In this document: positions 16,498-25,364 of the stretch, piece after piece
How positions within the stretch are numbered: position 1 is the stretch's first letter
Layout: each line of letters opens with the position of its first letter
DNA from: Beijerinckiaceae bacterium
GTDB lineage: Bacteria > Pseudomonadota > Alphaproteobacteria > Rhizobiales > Beijerinckiaceae
NCBI GenBank assembly: GCA_019745195.1
Contig: JAIETL010000023.1
Coordinates: forward strand, 62,001-126,000
Reading direction: 5' to 3'
DNA: 64,000 bases
Position numbers and translations under genes: made by a program
The notes under the pieces: generated by a model
The model's input: only the letters and a program-made list of their open reading frames with translations
What the model was told of the DNA's origin: nothing
Databases searched by the model: none

Positions 16498-16908
16498 ATG
16501 AAGTCGCGAGAGACCCTTTTGCGTCTCAAACGCTTCCAGGTCGACGAAAAGCGTCGCCGGGTAAGCCAGATCGAGATGATGATCGCCGAGTTTCACCGCA
16601 TGGCGACCGATCTGGATCGCGAGATCCAGAGCGAGGAGACCCGCGCCGGGATCTCTGACCCCGGCCATTTCGCCTATCCGACCTATGCCAAGGCTGCGCT
16701 CGCCCGCCGCGACAATCTGCGCCAGTCCGCCGACAATCTGAAGGGCCAGCTCGACGACGCCAAGGCCGAGCTTCAGGAAGCCTTCGAGGACATGAAGAAG
16801 GTCGAGATTCTCGACGACCGCGAGCGCGCCTCGGAGCGCGCGGCGGACGCCGCCCGCGACCAGGCGATGATGGACTCGATCGGCCTGCGGGCCCGCGCCA
16901 GCGTCTGA
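16498..16908 (+). CDS. fliJ: Flagellar export chaperone-type protein FliJ
   Basis: 136 aa, almost entirely alpha-helical and charged. It starts MKSRETLLRLKRFQVDEKRR, the usual FliJ opening, and continues with coiled-coil heptads to MDSIGLRARASV. FliJ sits as the central stalk of the FliI hexamer and helps export gate function. The ATG follows ACACGAC without a strong Shine-Dalgarno. Alphaproteobacterial fliJ commonly follows fliI, and here the MFS gene on the other strand lies between them. Confidence 0.88.
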   Translation: MKSRETLLRLKRFQVDEKRRRVSQIEMMIAEFHRMATDLDREIQSEETRAGISDPGHFAYPTYAKAALARRDNLRQSADNLKGQLDDAKAELQEAFEDMKKVEILDDRERASERAADAARDQAMMDSIGLRARASV

Positions 16909-16913
16909 GGCGG

Positions 16914-17534
16914 TCAGCGCCTTTCGATCACCGGGTGATGCGGCACGCAGTCGCGCCGCATCTGCCCGGCGAGTCGCGGATCGTCGTCGACCTCGATCCC
17001 GCGCTTGAAGACGCGGAAACCCGAGCGCTGGTAGAACTCCGGCGCGCCCTGGTGGTCGAGCGTGCAGGTATGGACCCAGAAGCGCGCGATCGGCCTCTGC
17101 CACGCGATCGCCAGCGCCCGGTTCATCAGCCAGCGCCCGCCCCCCTTGCCGACCACGCTCTCGTCGAGCCCGAAAAAGGCGAGTTCGCCCTCGCCTTCGA
17201 CCCGAAAATCGAGTTCGAGCAGCCCGACATCGCGGCCGCCATGCCTGACGGCGAAGAACAGGATCGCCTCGTCGCCCAGCAGCGCCTCGATCTCGGCCAA
17301 CGGCCTGACCAGCCGGCTGAACCACATCCAGCGCTCGCCCAGCGCGCGGTAGATCGCCAGATAGCGGGCGGCGTCCCGGCGCCCGATCGGCTCGATCGAA
17401 AAGCCCTCCGTTCCGGGCGGATCGGGCCTGACAGGCGGGGCGGCGAACATCTCCAGCGAGGTCACGATCGCGGCGATCTTTCCCGGCGGCAGGTCGGTGG
17501 TCCCGGTCAGGCTGATGGCGAGGGTCTCGGGCAT
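16914..17534 (-). CDS. GNAT-family N-acetyltransferase
   Basis: 206 aa from ATG 17534 (the frame is open to 17729, but the extension is low-complexity Arg/Gln). GNAT elements: RDVGLLELDFRVEGEGELAF is beta4, FGLDESVVGKGGGRWLMNRAL gives the V-x-x-x-GxG-G acetyl-CoA binding loop, then ARFWVHTCTLDHQGAPEFYQRSGF with the Asp-His-Ala-Phe-Tyr-x-x-x-Gly-Phe terminal motif. The substrate is unknown. It ends 5 bp after the convergent fliJ. Confidence 0.82.
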   Translation of the reverse strand: MPETLAISLTGTTDLPPGKIAAIVTSLEMFAAPPVRPDPPGTEGFSIEPIGRRDAARYLAIYRALGERWMWFSRLVRPLAEIEALLGDEAILFFAVRHGGRDVGLLELDFRVEGEGELAFFGLDESVVGKGGGRWLMNRALAIAWQRPIARFWVHTCTLDHQGAPEFYQRSGFRVFKRGIEVDDDPRLAGQMRRDCVPHHPVIERR

Positions 17535-17603
17535 GGTCGGGTCTTGTCCCTTGGTCGCGATGCCGCGATCATGACATGATCGCGGCGGAGAACTCACGCC
17601 AGC

Positions 17604-18014
17604 ATGTCTCATCGCCTCCATCACGATCGTCGATCGGTCGGGCTCGCCTGGCTGCGGCTGGCTGCGGCGCTGGCGGTGATGCTGCTGGCGGTGCTGCCGC
17701 ATGCGACGCTCGCCGCCAGCGCCGGCCATGCGGCTTCGCCCGCAGGATCATCGCATCACCCCGCCGGCCATCACGACGCCGCCCCTGACGGCGAGCCTTG
17801 CCACGAAAGCGCAAAACCTGAGCCGACCGGCCATGGCGCGATGCCGTCCTGCTGCATTCTCGGCTGCGGGCTGATCGCGACATCGCTCGCCCTGACCGCT
17901 CAGATCATCCCGGCGCGCTGGGAGATCGTCGGGCCGCTCGCCCCGGAGTGCGGCGACGTCGTGTCGCCCGAGCCTGCCGAGCGCCCGCCGCGGGCGGACA
18001 CGTCGCTCGCCTGA
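17604..18014 (+). CDS. Small His/Cys-rich secreted protein, hypothetical
   Basis: 136 aa. An N-terminal signal or membrane segment ([26 protein letters not shown]) is followed by clusters of potential metal ligands: [35 protein letters not shown] second hydrophobic stretch follows ([12 protein letters not shown]). I do not recognise a named family. The ligand-rich composition and the following DUF305 gene 88 bp downstream suggest periplasmic copper handling. This is inferred. Confidence 0.6.
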   Translation: MSHRLHHDRRSVGLAWLRLAAALAVMLLAVLPHATLAASAGHAASPAGSSHHPAGHHDAAPDGEPCHESAKPEPTGHGAMPSCCILGCGLIATSLALTAQIIPARWEIVGPLAPECGDVVSPEPAERPPRADTSLA

Positions 18015-18102
18015 TCCCGAATCCAGCACATCCGATACCGGTCGCGCGCGCAGCGGCGCAGCCCCGCCGCGCCGACATCGGCCCTGCAATGAGGACCATC
18101 AC

Positions 18103-18501
18103 ATGACCACGATCACCAAAGCCCGCATCACCCGCACAGGCGTCGCGGCCCTGCTCGCGGCCGCCGTCGCGCTCGGCGGCGTCTCGCTCGCCCAGCAGCA
18201 CCATGGCGGCCATGCCGGCCACGGCGGGGCCGCAACCGGCAAGGACACGCCAGCCACCACCGCCTTCAAGGCCGCCAACGCGAAGATGCATGCCGACATG
18301 GACATCGCCTATAGCGGCGATGTCGACGCCGATTTCGTGCGCGGGATGATCCCGCACCATCAGGGCGCGATCGCCATGGCCCGCATCATGCTGGCCCATG
18401 GCAAGGACCCGGAACTGCGCAAGCTCGCCACGGCGATCGTCGCGGAGCAGGAGAAGGAGATCGCGGCGATGCAGGCCTGGCTCAAGGCCAACGGCAAATA
18501 G
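18103..18501 (+). CDS. DUF305 (CopM-type) periplasmic protein
   Basis: 132 aa. The signal peptide [20 protein letters not shown] ends near SLAQQ, and a His-rich linker ([10 protein letters not shown]) follows. The DUF305 helical domain shows [21 protein letters not shown] and the hallmark [29 protein letters not shown]305 proteins such as CopM bind copper through His/Met residues in the periplasm. The ATG follows a run ending GAGGACCATCAC, a good ribosome site. It pairs with the His/Cys-rich gene just upstream. Confidence 0.85.
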   Translation: MTTITKARITRTGVAALLAAAVALGGVSLAQQHHGGHAGHGGAATGKDTPATTAFKAANAKMHADMDIAYSGDVDADFVRGMIPHHQGAIAMARIMLAHGKDPELRKLATAIVAEQEKEIAAMQAWLKANGK

Positions 18502-18650
18502 GCCGCCCACGACACGGCAGGCGGCGCCCCGCGCCGCTTGCTCTCCTCCGCGCCCGCTGGCACAGAGGACAGGTCCGTTGGCCGCGCATCCGCTGCATGT
18601 ATAGCCAGCTTTGGACGCATAGCTCCAATCCCCGCCAGCCCGCCGGTCCC

Positions 18651-19730
18651 ATGAAAAAATATCTCGACTATCTCTGGCCGCTGATCGGGCTCGTCGCGGT
18701 GGTCTGGTCGGTCGATCTGCTCTGGGACAAGCTGAAGTCGGAAGCCGGAACGGACGCCGCGATCCAGACGCTGCTGGAACAGGGCGGCTTCTGGGACAAT
18801 CTGAAGATCGTGGCCAGCCGCATCGCCCAGAAGATCGGCCTGATTTCGCCCGACGCCTTCCTCCATGCGGGGTTGGCGACGCTCGTCGCCTATGCCGCGC
18901 TCGCCTGGTATGACCGCATCGCGCTCATCCATCTCGGTAAGGAGAAAGGCTTTTCCTGGGCCTATATCTCGGTCTGCTCCTTCGTCACCTACGCGCTCTC
19001 GCACAATATCGGCGCGTCCGTCGTCTCGGGCGGCATGGTGCGCTACCGCGCCTACACCGCGAAGGGCCTGAGCGCGGCTGAGGTCGCGGTGCTGGTGGCG
19101 CTGTGCTCCTTCACCTTCGCCTTCGGCACGATCATGCTGATGGGGCTCGTCCTCGTGATCGAGCCGGAAATCCTGCGACCACTCGCGAGGCTCTTGCCCA
19201 AATTCGCCATCGGTGACGGCGCGGCGACGATGATTGGCTACGGCCTGCTCGGCTTCTGCGCGCTCTACACGGTCGGCGCGTGGCTCAAATTCAGGCCGCT
19301 GAAGATCGGCAAGTTCGAGCTGATCTATCCGCGTCTGCCGATCGTGGCGCGGCAGTATCTCGCCGCGCCGCTCGAACTCGCAGGCGCGGCCGGCATCATC
19401 TATTTCGCCCTGCCCGATCAGGGTAATCCGGGCTTCCTGATCGTGCTCGGCGCGTTCCTGCTCTCCTTCTCGGCCGGGTTGCTCAGCCAGGTGCCGGGCG
19501 GCGTCGGCGTGATGGAGGCGGTCTTCCTCGCGGTGATGCCGGGCGTGCCCGCGCCGGCCGTCTTCGCCGCGCTCCTGGTCTGGCGGATGTTCTACCTGAT
19601 CATTCCGCTGGTGATCTCGCTGCCTGTCGTCCTGCTGTTCGAGCGGACGCAGTTGCGCCAGCATGCACGCGCGGCTGCGATCGCGCAGGCGCAGGAGAAG
19701 GCGAAGACGGCCGATCCGCCGCTGGCTTGA
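18651..19730 (+). CDS. UPF0104 / LPG-synthase-TM-like integral membrane protein
   Basis: 359 aa from ATG 18651 (in-frame ATG at 18597 is unlikely). About eight membrane segments, starting YLWPLIGLVAVVWSVDLLW. Conserved family pieces include SYVTYALSHNIGASVVSGGMVRYR-like residues near 110-130 and LLSQVPGGVGVMEAVFL near 280, the typical PGGxGxxE motif of the YbhN/AglD family. It resembles the membrane half of MprF without its catalytic domain. Family members act in lipid flipping or export, and the specific function here is unknown. Confidence 0.78.
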   Translation: MKKYLDYLWPLIGLVAVVWSVDLLWDKLKSEAGTDAAIQTLLEQGGFWDNLKIVASRIAQKIGLISPDAFLHAGLATLVAYAALAWYDRIALIHLGKEKGFSWAYISVCSFVTYALSHNIGASVVSGGMVRYRAYTAKGLSAAEVAVLVALCSFTFAFGTIMLMGLVLVIEPEILRPLARLLPKFAIGDGAATMIGYGLLGFCALYTVGAWLKFRPLKIGKFELIYPRLPIVARQYLAAPLELAGAAGIIYFALPDQGNPGFLIVLGAFLLSFSAGLLSQVPGGVGVMEAVFLAVMPGVPAPAVFAALLVWRMFYLIIPLVISLPVVLLFERTQLRQHARAAAIAQAQEKAKTADPPLA

Positions 19731-19736
19731 TCGTGC

Positions 19737-20627
19737 TCAGCGCGATCTGAGTGCCAGCGCGGCCGCGCCGAACATCAGGAACGCGCCCAGCCCCTCGGCC
19801 CAGCCGAACGGCTCGCTCAACACGATGATGCCGGCCGACACCGCGATGACCGGGCTGACGAAGGCGTAGAGCCCGGCGCGAAACGCGCCCCAGTCGCGCA
19901 GCAGCCTCAGATAGATGGTGAAACCCATCAGCGAGCCGCCGACGACCAGCGTCAGCAGCGATGGCCAGACCGGCCATGTCCCTAGCGCGCGCAGATCGGC
20001 GACATCGACCGGCTCCAGGACGAGCGAGATCACCGTCAGGCCGGCCGCGCCGATCATCGTCTGCCAGCCCGCCAGAGTCAGCGTCGGCATGGCAGGCGCG
20101 ATCGCCCGCGTCAGCACCGCGCCGACGCAATAGAGCAGCGTGCCGAAGGCGACCGAGGCCAGCCCCCATATCTCCAGCGGATTGCCGGTCGCCGCGCTGG
20201 CGCCGGCGCTGAGCCGCGTCGCGAACAGGAAGCTCAGGCCGACAGCGCCGAGCCCGATCGCCAGCACGCGCCGGCCGCTGATGCTGTGACCCTCGATGAC
20301 GCGGCTGGCCAGCAGCGACCAGACCGGGATCGTCGCGAGATTGACCACGGCCGCCAGCCCGCTAGGGGCCTGCGCCGTGCCCCAGAACAGGAAGGCGTAA
20401 TTGCCGGTGTTGACCAGCAGCGCTGTCAGCAGCAGCCGCCCACGCGTGGCAGCGGGAACCTTGAAGACATCCCGCCCGGCCCAGAGCAGCATCAGCGCGC
20501 CGGCGATCCAGAACCGCACCGCCGCCAGGAAGATCGGAGGCACATGCTCGGAGGCGATCTTCACCGGCAGGAAGGTCAGGCCCCAGACCAGGCACATGAT
20601 CGCGAAAAAGACGGCATTGCGGGTCAT
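19737..20627 (-). CDS. EamA-family (DMT) transporter
   Basis: 296 aa with ten predicted membrane helices in two EamA repeats. The first opens AVFFAIMCLVWGLTFLPVKI, and the second contains PTLTLAGWQTMIGAAGLTVI and FVSPVIAVSAGIIVLSEPFGW. These drug/metabolite carriers export amino acids, amines or metabolites, and the substrate is not visible. It is convergent with the UPF0104 gene, separated by 6 bp. Confidence 0.85.
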   Translation of the reverse strand: MTRNAVFFAIMCLVWGLTFLPVKIASEHVPPIFLAAVRFWIAGALMLLWAGRDVFKVPAATRGRLLLTALLVNTGNYAFLFWGTAQAPSGLAAVVNLATIPVWSLLASRVIEGHSISGRRVLAIGLGAVGLSFLFATRLSAGASAATGNPLEIWGLASVAFGTLLYCVGAVLTRAIAPAMPTLTLAGWQTMIGAAGLTVISLVLEPVDVADLRALGTWPVWPSLLTLVVGGSLMGFTIYLRLLRDWGAFRAGLYAFVSPVIAVSAGIIVLSEPFGWAEGLGAFLMFGAAALALRSR

Positions 20628-20713
20628 GACCTGGGCTTAGCGGCAGCCGCAAATCATCGCCAATGCCGGACCTGCATGCGTGCATGGGCCGCGCGCAGGG
20701 CGCGATTGCACAA

Positions 20714-22837
20714 TCACACGCTGCCCACCGTCTTCAGCCTGACCCGCGGATGGATTTCCGCCTGGGACAGCACCGGCGTCTCGCGGCGGAAGCGCTCGAT
20801 GATCTGGCGCACGAAGGGCCGCGCCAGGCCCGAGGTGACCAGCGCCGGCATCTCGCCGATGCGGGCCGCGTCCTCGAACTTGTCGCGAACGTGATGGACG
20901 AATTCCTGCAGCCGCGAGGGCTGCATGGCGAGGTGGCGCTCCTCGCCATTGCCGATGATCGATTCGGCGAAAATGCTCTCCCAGGCCGGCGACAGCGTGA
21001 TGATCGGCAGCGAGCCCTGCCCGTTCGAGAACTGCGCGCAGATCTGGCGCGCCAGCCGCATGCGGACATGTTCGGCGATCTCGCGCGGGTTCTTGATGCC
21101 GCCGGCGACCTCGGCGATGCCCTCGACGATCGTGGCGAGGTCGCGGATCGAGATGCGCTCGGACAGCAGGAGCTGCAGCACGCGCTGGATGCCAGTGGTC
21201 GAGATTTGCGAGGGCACGATCTCCTTGATCAGTTCGGCATGGTCCTTGGGCAGTTCCCGCAGCAGCTTCTGCACCTCGCCATGCGAGAGCAGCTCCGGCA
21301 TGTGCGACTTCAGCACCTCGGTCAGATGCGTCGAGATCACGGTGGCCGCGTCGACCACGGTGAACCCGCGCAGTTGCGCCTCATCCTGGAGAGCCGCGTC
21401 GATCCAGGTCGCCGGCAGGCCGAAGGTTGGCTCCAGCACATTGTGTCCGGGCAGGTTCACCGAGCCGCCCATCGGGTCCATCGCCATGTACTGGCCGGCG
21501 TAGACGACGCCATGGCCGGCATCGATCTCCTTGATCTTGATGTAGTAGTGGTTCGCCTCGAGCTGGACGTTGTCGACGATGCGCACCGCCGGCATGACGA
21601 AGCCGAGCTCGGCCGCAAGCTGGCGGCGCAGCGCCTTGACCTGGTCGGTGAGCCGGTCCTGACCGCCCGGCGCGTTCACCAGCGGCAAAAGCCCGTAGCC
21701 GATCTCGATCTTCAGTTCGTCGAGCTTGAGCAGGTCGTTGAGCGTCTCCTCCTTGGGCGTGCCGTCGGCCTGGAGCGGCGAGGCCGCCTGCGCGGTCACC
21801 GCCTCAGCCGCCTCCCTCTCCTTGGCGATCTTGCCGAAATGGCGCGCGAGCCAGGCCGCTCCGGCCGCCAGTGCCAGGAACGGCAGCATCGGGATGCCGG
21901 GCAGGATGGCGATCAGCAGCATCACCGCAGCCGACATGCCGAGCGCCTTGGGATAGCCCGAGAGCTGCTTGCCGAGCGCCTTGTCGGCCGCGCCGCGCAC
22001 GCCGGATTTGGAGACCAGAAGGCCCGCCGCGGTCGAGACGATCAGCGCCGGGATCTGGCTGACGAGGCCGTCGCCGACGGTGAGCTGGGTATAGGCGCGC
22101 GCCGCGTCGCCAAACCCCATGCCCTGCTGCGCGACGCCGATGATGATGCCGCCGATGACGTTGATGAAGGTGATCAGCAGGCCGGCGATGGCGTCGCCGC
22201 GCACGAATTTGGACGCGCCGTCCATCGAGCCGAAGAAGTTCGCCTCGTCCTCCAGCGCCTTGCGGCGGGTCTTGGCGACGTCCTGGTCGATCAGCCCGGC
22301 CGAGAGATCGGCGTCGATCGCCATCTGCTTGCCGGGCATGGCGTCGAGCGCGAAGCGCGCCGCGACCTCGGCGATGCGGCCCGAACCCTTGGTGATGACG
22401 ACGAAGTTGACGATCAGCAGGATGGTGAAGACGACCACCCCGATCACGAAATTCCCGCCCATCACGAAATTGCCGAAAGCCTCGATGACGTGGCCGGCCG
22501 CCGCGCTGCCCTCATGCCCATGCGCCAGAATCAGGCGCGTCGAGGCGAGGTTGAGCGCCAGCCGCAGCATGGTGACGATCAGCAGCACGGTCGGGAAGGC
22601 GGAGAATTCGAGCGGCTCCTCGATGAACAGCGCCGTCATCAGCACCAGCACCGACAGGATGATCGAGAGCGCCAGCAAAAGATCGAGCAGCAGGGCCGGC
22701 AGCGGGAAGATCAGCACCACGAGGATGCCCATCACGCCGATGGCAAGGAACAGGTCCGGCCGGTTGAGGAGTTTCCCCAGCGCGCCGCGTGTCGGCATGT
22801 TGAAGCCGCCGCCCGTCCCTGCCGTCACATCGGTCAT
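20714..22837 (-). CDS. flhA: Flagellar export apparatus protein FlhA
   Basis: 707 aa from ATG 22837. Eight N-terminal membrane helices (LFLAIGVMGILVVLIFPLPA onward), the FHIPEP-region equivalent TMLRLALNLASTRLIL, then ARFALDAMPGKQMAIDADL and FYGSMDGASKFVRGDAIAG-type residues. The C-terminal cytoplasmic domain (about 340-707) docks chaperone-substrate complexes. It is the export gate component of the flagellar type III system. A CtrA-like box lies 67 bp upstream. It stands apart from the fliF-flbD cluster by about 2.5 kb. Confidence 0.95.
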   Translation of the reverse strand: MTDVTAGTGGGFNMPTRGALGKLLNRPDLFLAIGVMGILVVLIFPLPALLLDLLLALSIILSVLVLMTALFIEEPLEFSAFPTVLLIVTMLRLALNLASTRLILAHGHEGSAAAGHVIEAFGNFVMGGNFVIGVVVFTILLIVNFVVITKGSGRIAEVAARFALDAMPGKQMAIDADLSAGLIDQDVAKTRRKALEDEANFFGSMDGASKFVRGDAIAGLLITFINVIGGIIIGVAQQGMGFGDAARAYTQLTVGDGLVSQIPALIVSTAAGLLVSKSGVRGAADKALGKQLSGYPKALGMSAAVMLLIAILPGIPMLPFLALAAGAAWLARHFGKIAKEREAAEAVTAQAASPLQADGTPKEETLNDLLKLDELKIEIGYGLLPLVNAPGGQDRLTDQVKALRRQLAAELGFVMPAVRIVDNVQLEANHYYIKIKEIDAGHGVVYAGQYMAMDPMGGSVNLPGHNVLEPTFGLPATWIDAALQDEAQLRGFTVVDAATVISTHLTEVLKSHMPELLSHGEVQKLLRELPKDHAELIKEIVPSQISTTGIQRVLQLLLSERISIRDLATIVEGIAEVAGGIKNPREIAEHVRMRLARQICAQFSNGQGSLPIITLSPAWESIFAESIIGNGEERHLAMQPSRLQEFVHHVRDKFEDAARIGEMPALVTSGLARPFVRQIIERFRRETPVLSQAEIHPRVRLKTVGSV

Positions 22838-22903
22838 CGACCAGCCCGCTCCACGCCGCCCGCCGATAGACCGGGCACCCGGCAATTCTTGCCGGGCTTA
22901 TGG

Positions 22904-22918
22904 TGAACGAGTGGTTAA
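22904..22918 (-). promoter_or_regulatory. Candidate CtrA box upstream of flhA
   Basis: Forward-strand TGAA-CGAGTGG-TTAA, one mismatch from TTAA-N7-TTAA, 67 bp upstream of the flhA ATG. Position and spacing fit CtrA regulation of an early (class II) flagellar gene. Confidence 0.5.
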
Positions 22919-23057
22919 GCCAGGCCAAAAAATCCCGTCTGGAACCTTTCCCTGAACGGACCGTTATCGAATGGCCGCGTTGTGGCCGCATTCCGCCGCA
23001 CAACTCGCCGTGGGTCGACATTATTGGTTTGTAAAACCAGAATTATTGGAGGAAGAC

Positions 23058-23369
23058 GTGGATAGACGTTCTTTTGTCATGAGTGTTTTCGGTGGCGTCG
23101 CCGCTGCGAGCCTGGGCGGCACGGCCATCGCGCAGGCTGCCTCGCGCAAGCCCGATCTCGCTGCGGCGCTGCCGGCGGGCGACCAGATCGACGCCGCGAC
23201 CAAGGCTGCGCTCGATGAGGCGGACGCCGATTTCAACCAGGTCGTCGTGCGCGAGCGCGTCGTCGTGCGCCCCCGCCGTCGCCGCCCCGTCGTGGTGCGC
23301 CGCCGGGTGATCGTGCGCCGTCCGATCCGCCGTCGCCGGGTCATCACCCGCCGCGTGATCGTGCGCTGA
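23058..23369 (+). CDS. Small twin-arginine-signal protein with Arg/Val-rich tail (paralogue of 25050-25346)
   Basis: 103 aa from GTG 23058, with GGAGGA placed 6 nt before it. The N-terminus MDRRSFVMSVFGGVAAASLG fits a Tat signal (RRxF followed by a hydrophobic stretch) with cleavage expected after AIAQA. A short acidic/Ala segment (DQIDAATKAALDEADADFNQ) precedes a highly basic tail of VVVRPRRRRPVVVRRRV-type repeats. The paralogue 2 kb away shares the start region, linker and even the ribosome site, but its tail is Tyr/Arg-rich. No function is known to me. Confidence 0.7.
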   Translation: MDRRSFVMSVFGGVAAASLGGTAIAQAASRKPDLAAALPAGDQIDAATKAALDEADADFNQVVVRERVVVRPRRRRPVVVRRRVIVRRPIRRRRVITRRVIVR

Positions 23370-23388
23370 GACTGACGGACCTTTCGGA

Positions 23389-23414
23389 AGGCGGCGCTTC
23401 GGCGCCGCCTTTTT
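23389..23414 (+). terminator. Rho-independent terminator
   Basis: AGGCGGCG and CGCCGCCT make an 8-bp stem with a 6-nt loop, followed by TTTT, 20 bp after the stop of the small Tat-type gene. Confidence 0.85.
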
Positions 23415-23466
23415 CAATCGACGAGGCCGGCCAACGGTCCACCGCGATCAACGGGAGGAGACCGGC

Positions 23467-24927
23467 ATGACAGCGCCGGATCGGACTAGCGATGGCGTCG
23501 TCGCCACGGACATACCCGCCAGGCTCGACCGGCTGCCATGGTCGCGCTTCCACACGCTCGTCGTCGTGGCGCTCGGCGTTACCTGGATTCTCGACGGGCT
23601 GGAGGTCACGCTTGCGGGCTCCGTCTCGGGCGCTCTCAAGGAAAGCCCGGTCCTTCGCTTCACCAACACCGAAATCGGCATGGCCGGCGCGGCCTATCTG
23701 GCGGGCGCGGTGCTGGGCGCTCTGTTCTTCGGCTGGCTGACCGACCGTCTCGGCCGCAAGAAGCTCTTCACCATCACACTGTTCGTCTATCTCGCCGCCA
23801 CGGCGGCCACCGCCTTCTCGTGGAATTTCTGGAGCTTCATCGTCTTCCGATTTTTCACCGGCATGGGTATCGGCGGCGAATACACGGCGATCAACTCGAC
23901 CATCCAGGAACTCGTGCCGGCGCGCGTGCGCGGCTTCGTCGATCTCGTCATCAACGGTTCGTTCTGGGTCGGAGCCGCGCTCGGCGCGGTCGGCGCCATC
24001 GTGCTGCTGAACCCCGTCGTCGTCGATCCGGAACTCGGCTGGCGGCTCGCCTTCTTCATCGGCTCCGCGCTGGGCCTGATCATCCTCGTCCTGCGGCAAT
24101 GGATTCCCGAGAGCCCGCGCTGGCTGATCGGCCAGGGCCGCACCGCCGAGGCCGAAGCGATCGTCGCGTCGATCGAGGCGCGCTCCGGAGCGACGACATC
24201 CTCCGATCCGCTGCCGCTGACCCATCTGCGCCCACGACCGGCGACGCCTTTGCGCGAGGTCTTCACCGCGCTGTTCGTGATCTATCGCCCGCGCGCGCTG
24301 GTCGGGCTGGCGCTGATGGTCTCGCAGGCGTTCTTCTACAACGCGATCTTCTTCACCTATGCGCTGATCCTGACGGATTTCTACAAGGTGCCCTCGCAGG
24401 CGATCGGCTGGTTCATCCTGCCCTTCGCCGCAGGTAATTTCCTCGGCCCGCTGCTTCTCGGCCGGCTGTTCGACACGGTCGGCCGGCGCATCATGATCGC
24501 CGCGACCTACGCCGCCTCGGGCGTCCTGCTCACCGGCACGGGCTGGCTGTTCTGGCAGGACCTGCTCACCGCGGCGCAACTGACCGCCTGCTGGAGCGTG
24601 GTGTTCTTTTTCGCCTCGGCGGCTGCGAGTTCCGCCTATCTCACCGTCAGCGAAACCTTCCCCGTCGAGATGCGCGCGCTCGCCATCGCGGCCTTCTATG
24701 CGATCGGGACAGGCGCGGGCGGCGTCGCCGGGCCCTGGCTGTTCGGCATCCTGATCGACACCGGCTCGCGCGGCAGCGTCTTCGCCGGCTATCTGTTCGG
24801 CGCGGCGCTGATGCTGGGCGCGGCCGCAATCGCGGCCCGCTTCGCGATCAGGGCCGAACGACAGCCGCTGGAGGCGATCGCGAGGCCGCTCAACGCCGTT
24901 GCCGGCCGTTCAGAATCAGCCGTTTAG
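23467..24927 (+). CDS. MFS transporter, sugar/organic-acid porter type
   Basis: 486 aa with 12 membrane helices. Family motifs: GWLTDRLGRKKLFTI in loop 2-3, RFFTGMGIGGEYTAINS in helices 4-5, PESPRWLIGQGR before the central loop, and LFDTVGRRIMI in loop 8-9. These are typical of the SV2/aromatic-acid or sugar porter groups. The ATG is preceded by GGGAGGAGACCGGC, a very strong ribosome site. It sits between the two small paralogous twin-arginine genes, as if the unit arose by duplication around it. The substrate is unknown. Confidence 0.86.
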   Translation: MTAPDRTSDGVVATDIPARLDRLPWSRFHTLVVVALGVTWILDGLEVTLAGSVSGALKESPVLRFTNTEIGMAGAAYLAGAVLGALFFGWLTDRLGRKKLFTITLFVYLAATAATAFSWNFWSFIVFRFFTGMGIGGEYTAINSTIQELVPARVRGFVDLVINGSFWVGAALGAVGAIVLLNPVVVDPELGWRLAFFIGSALGLIILVLRQWIPESPRWLIGQGRTAEAEAIVASIEARSGATTSSDPLPLTHLRPRPATPLREVFTALFVIYRPRALVGLALMVSQAFFYNAIFFTYALILTDFYKVPSQAIGWFILPFAAGNFLGPLLLGRLFDTVGRRIMIAATYAASGVLLTGTGWLFWQDLLTAAQLTACWSVVFFFASAAASSAYLTVSETFPVEMRALAIAAFYAIGTGAGGVAGPWLFGILIDTGSRGSVFAGYLFGAALMLGAAAIAARFAIRAERQPLEAIARPLNAVAGRSESAV

Positions 24928-25049
24928 GTTGCTTCAAAGAATTTCGCGCGTGCGGATCACAATCGCCGAAAATGCGCTATCGTTCACTGCCTTGTTCGGC
25001 TGTGGATGCGGGCGCGAAACAATGGTGGAAACCAGTCCTGGAGGAAGTC

Positions 25050-25346
25050 GTGGATAGACGCTCATTCATCATGACCCTGATCGGCGGCATGGCCGCCGCC
25101 AGCCTCGGCGGCGTCGCCGTCGCCGAAGCGGCTCAGGTCAAGCCCGTTCCGAGCCCGGCGCCGGAGCCCGCCAAGGCGGACGACCAGATCGCCGCCGACA
25201 CGAAGGAGGCCCTCGACCAGACCGAGGCCGAATTCAGCCAGTATTACTATTATCGCCGCCGGCCGCGCTATTATCGCCGTCCCGTCGTCGTCTATCGCCG
25301 CCCGCGCTATTACGCCCGGCCGCGCTATTATCGCCGCCGTTGGTGA
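25050..25346 (+). CDS. Small twin-arginine-signal protein with Tyr/Arg-rich tail
   Basis: 98 aa from GTG 25050 with GGAGGA 6 nt before it. MDRRSFIMTLIGGMAAASLG matches the Tat-type N-terminus of the protein at 23058. The middle (DDQIAADTKEALDQTEAEFSQ) is also alike. The tail is different: blocks of YYYYRRRPRYYRRP and RPRYYARPRYYRRRW. Tails of this composition are found in cell-surface or nucleic-acid/polyanion binding proteins, but no family is recognised. It lies between an MFS gene and the convergent flbD. Confidence 0.7.
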   Translation: MDRRSFIMTLIGGMAAASLGGVAVAEAAQVKPVPSPAPEPAKADDQIAADTKEALDQTEAEFSQYYYYRRRPRYYRRPVVVYRRPRYYARPRYYRRRW

Positions 25347-25364
25347 TCCAGGCGTTGGACCGGG

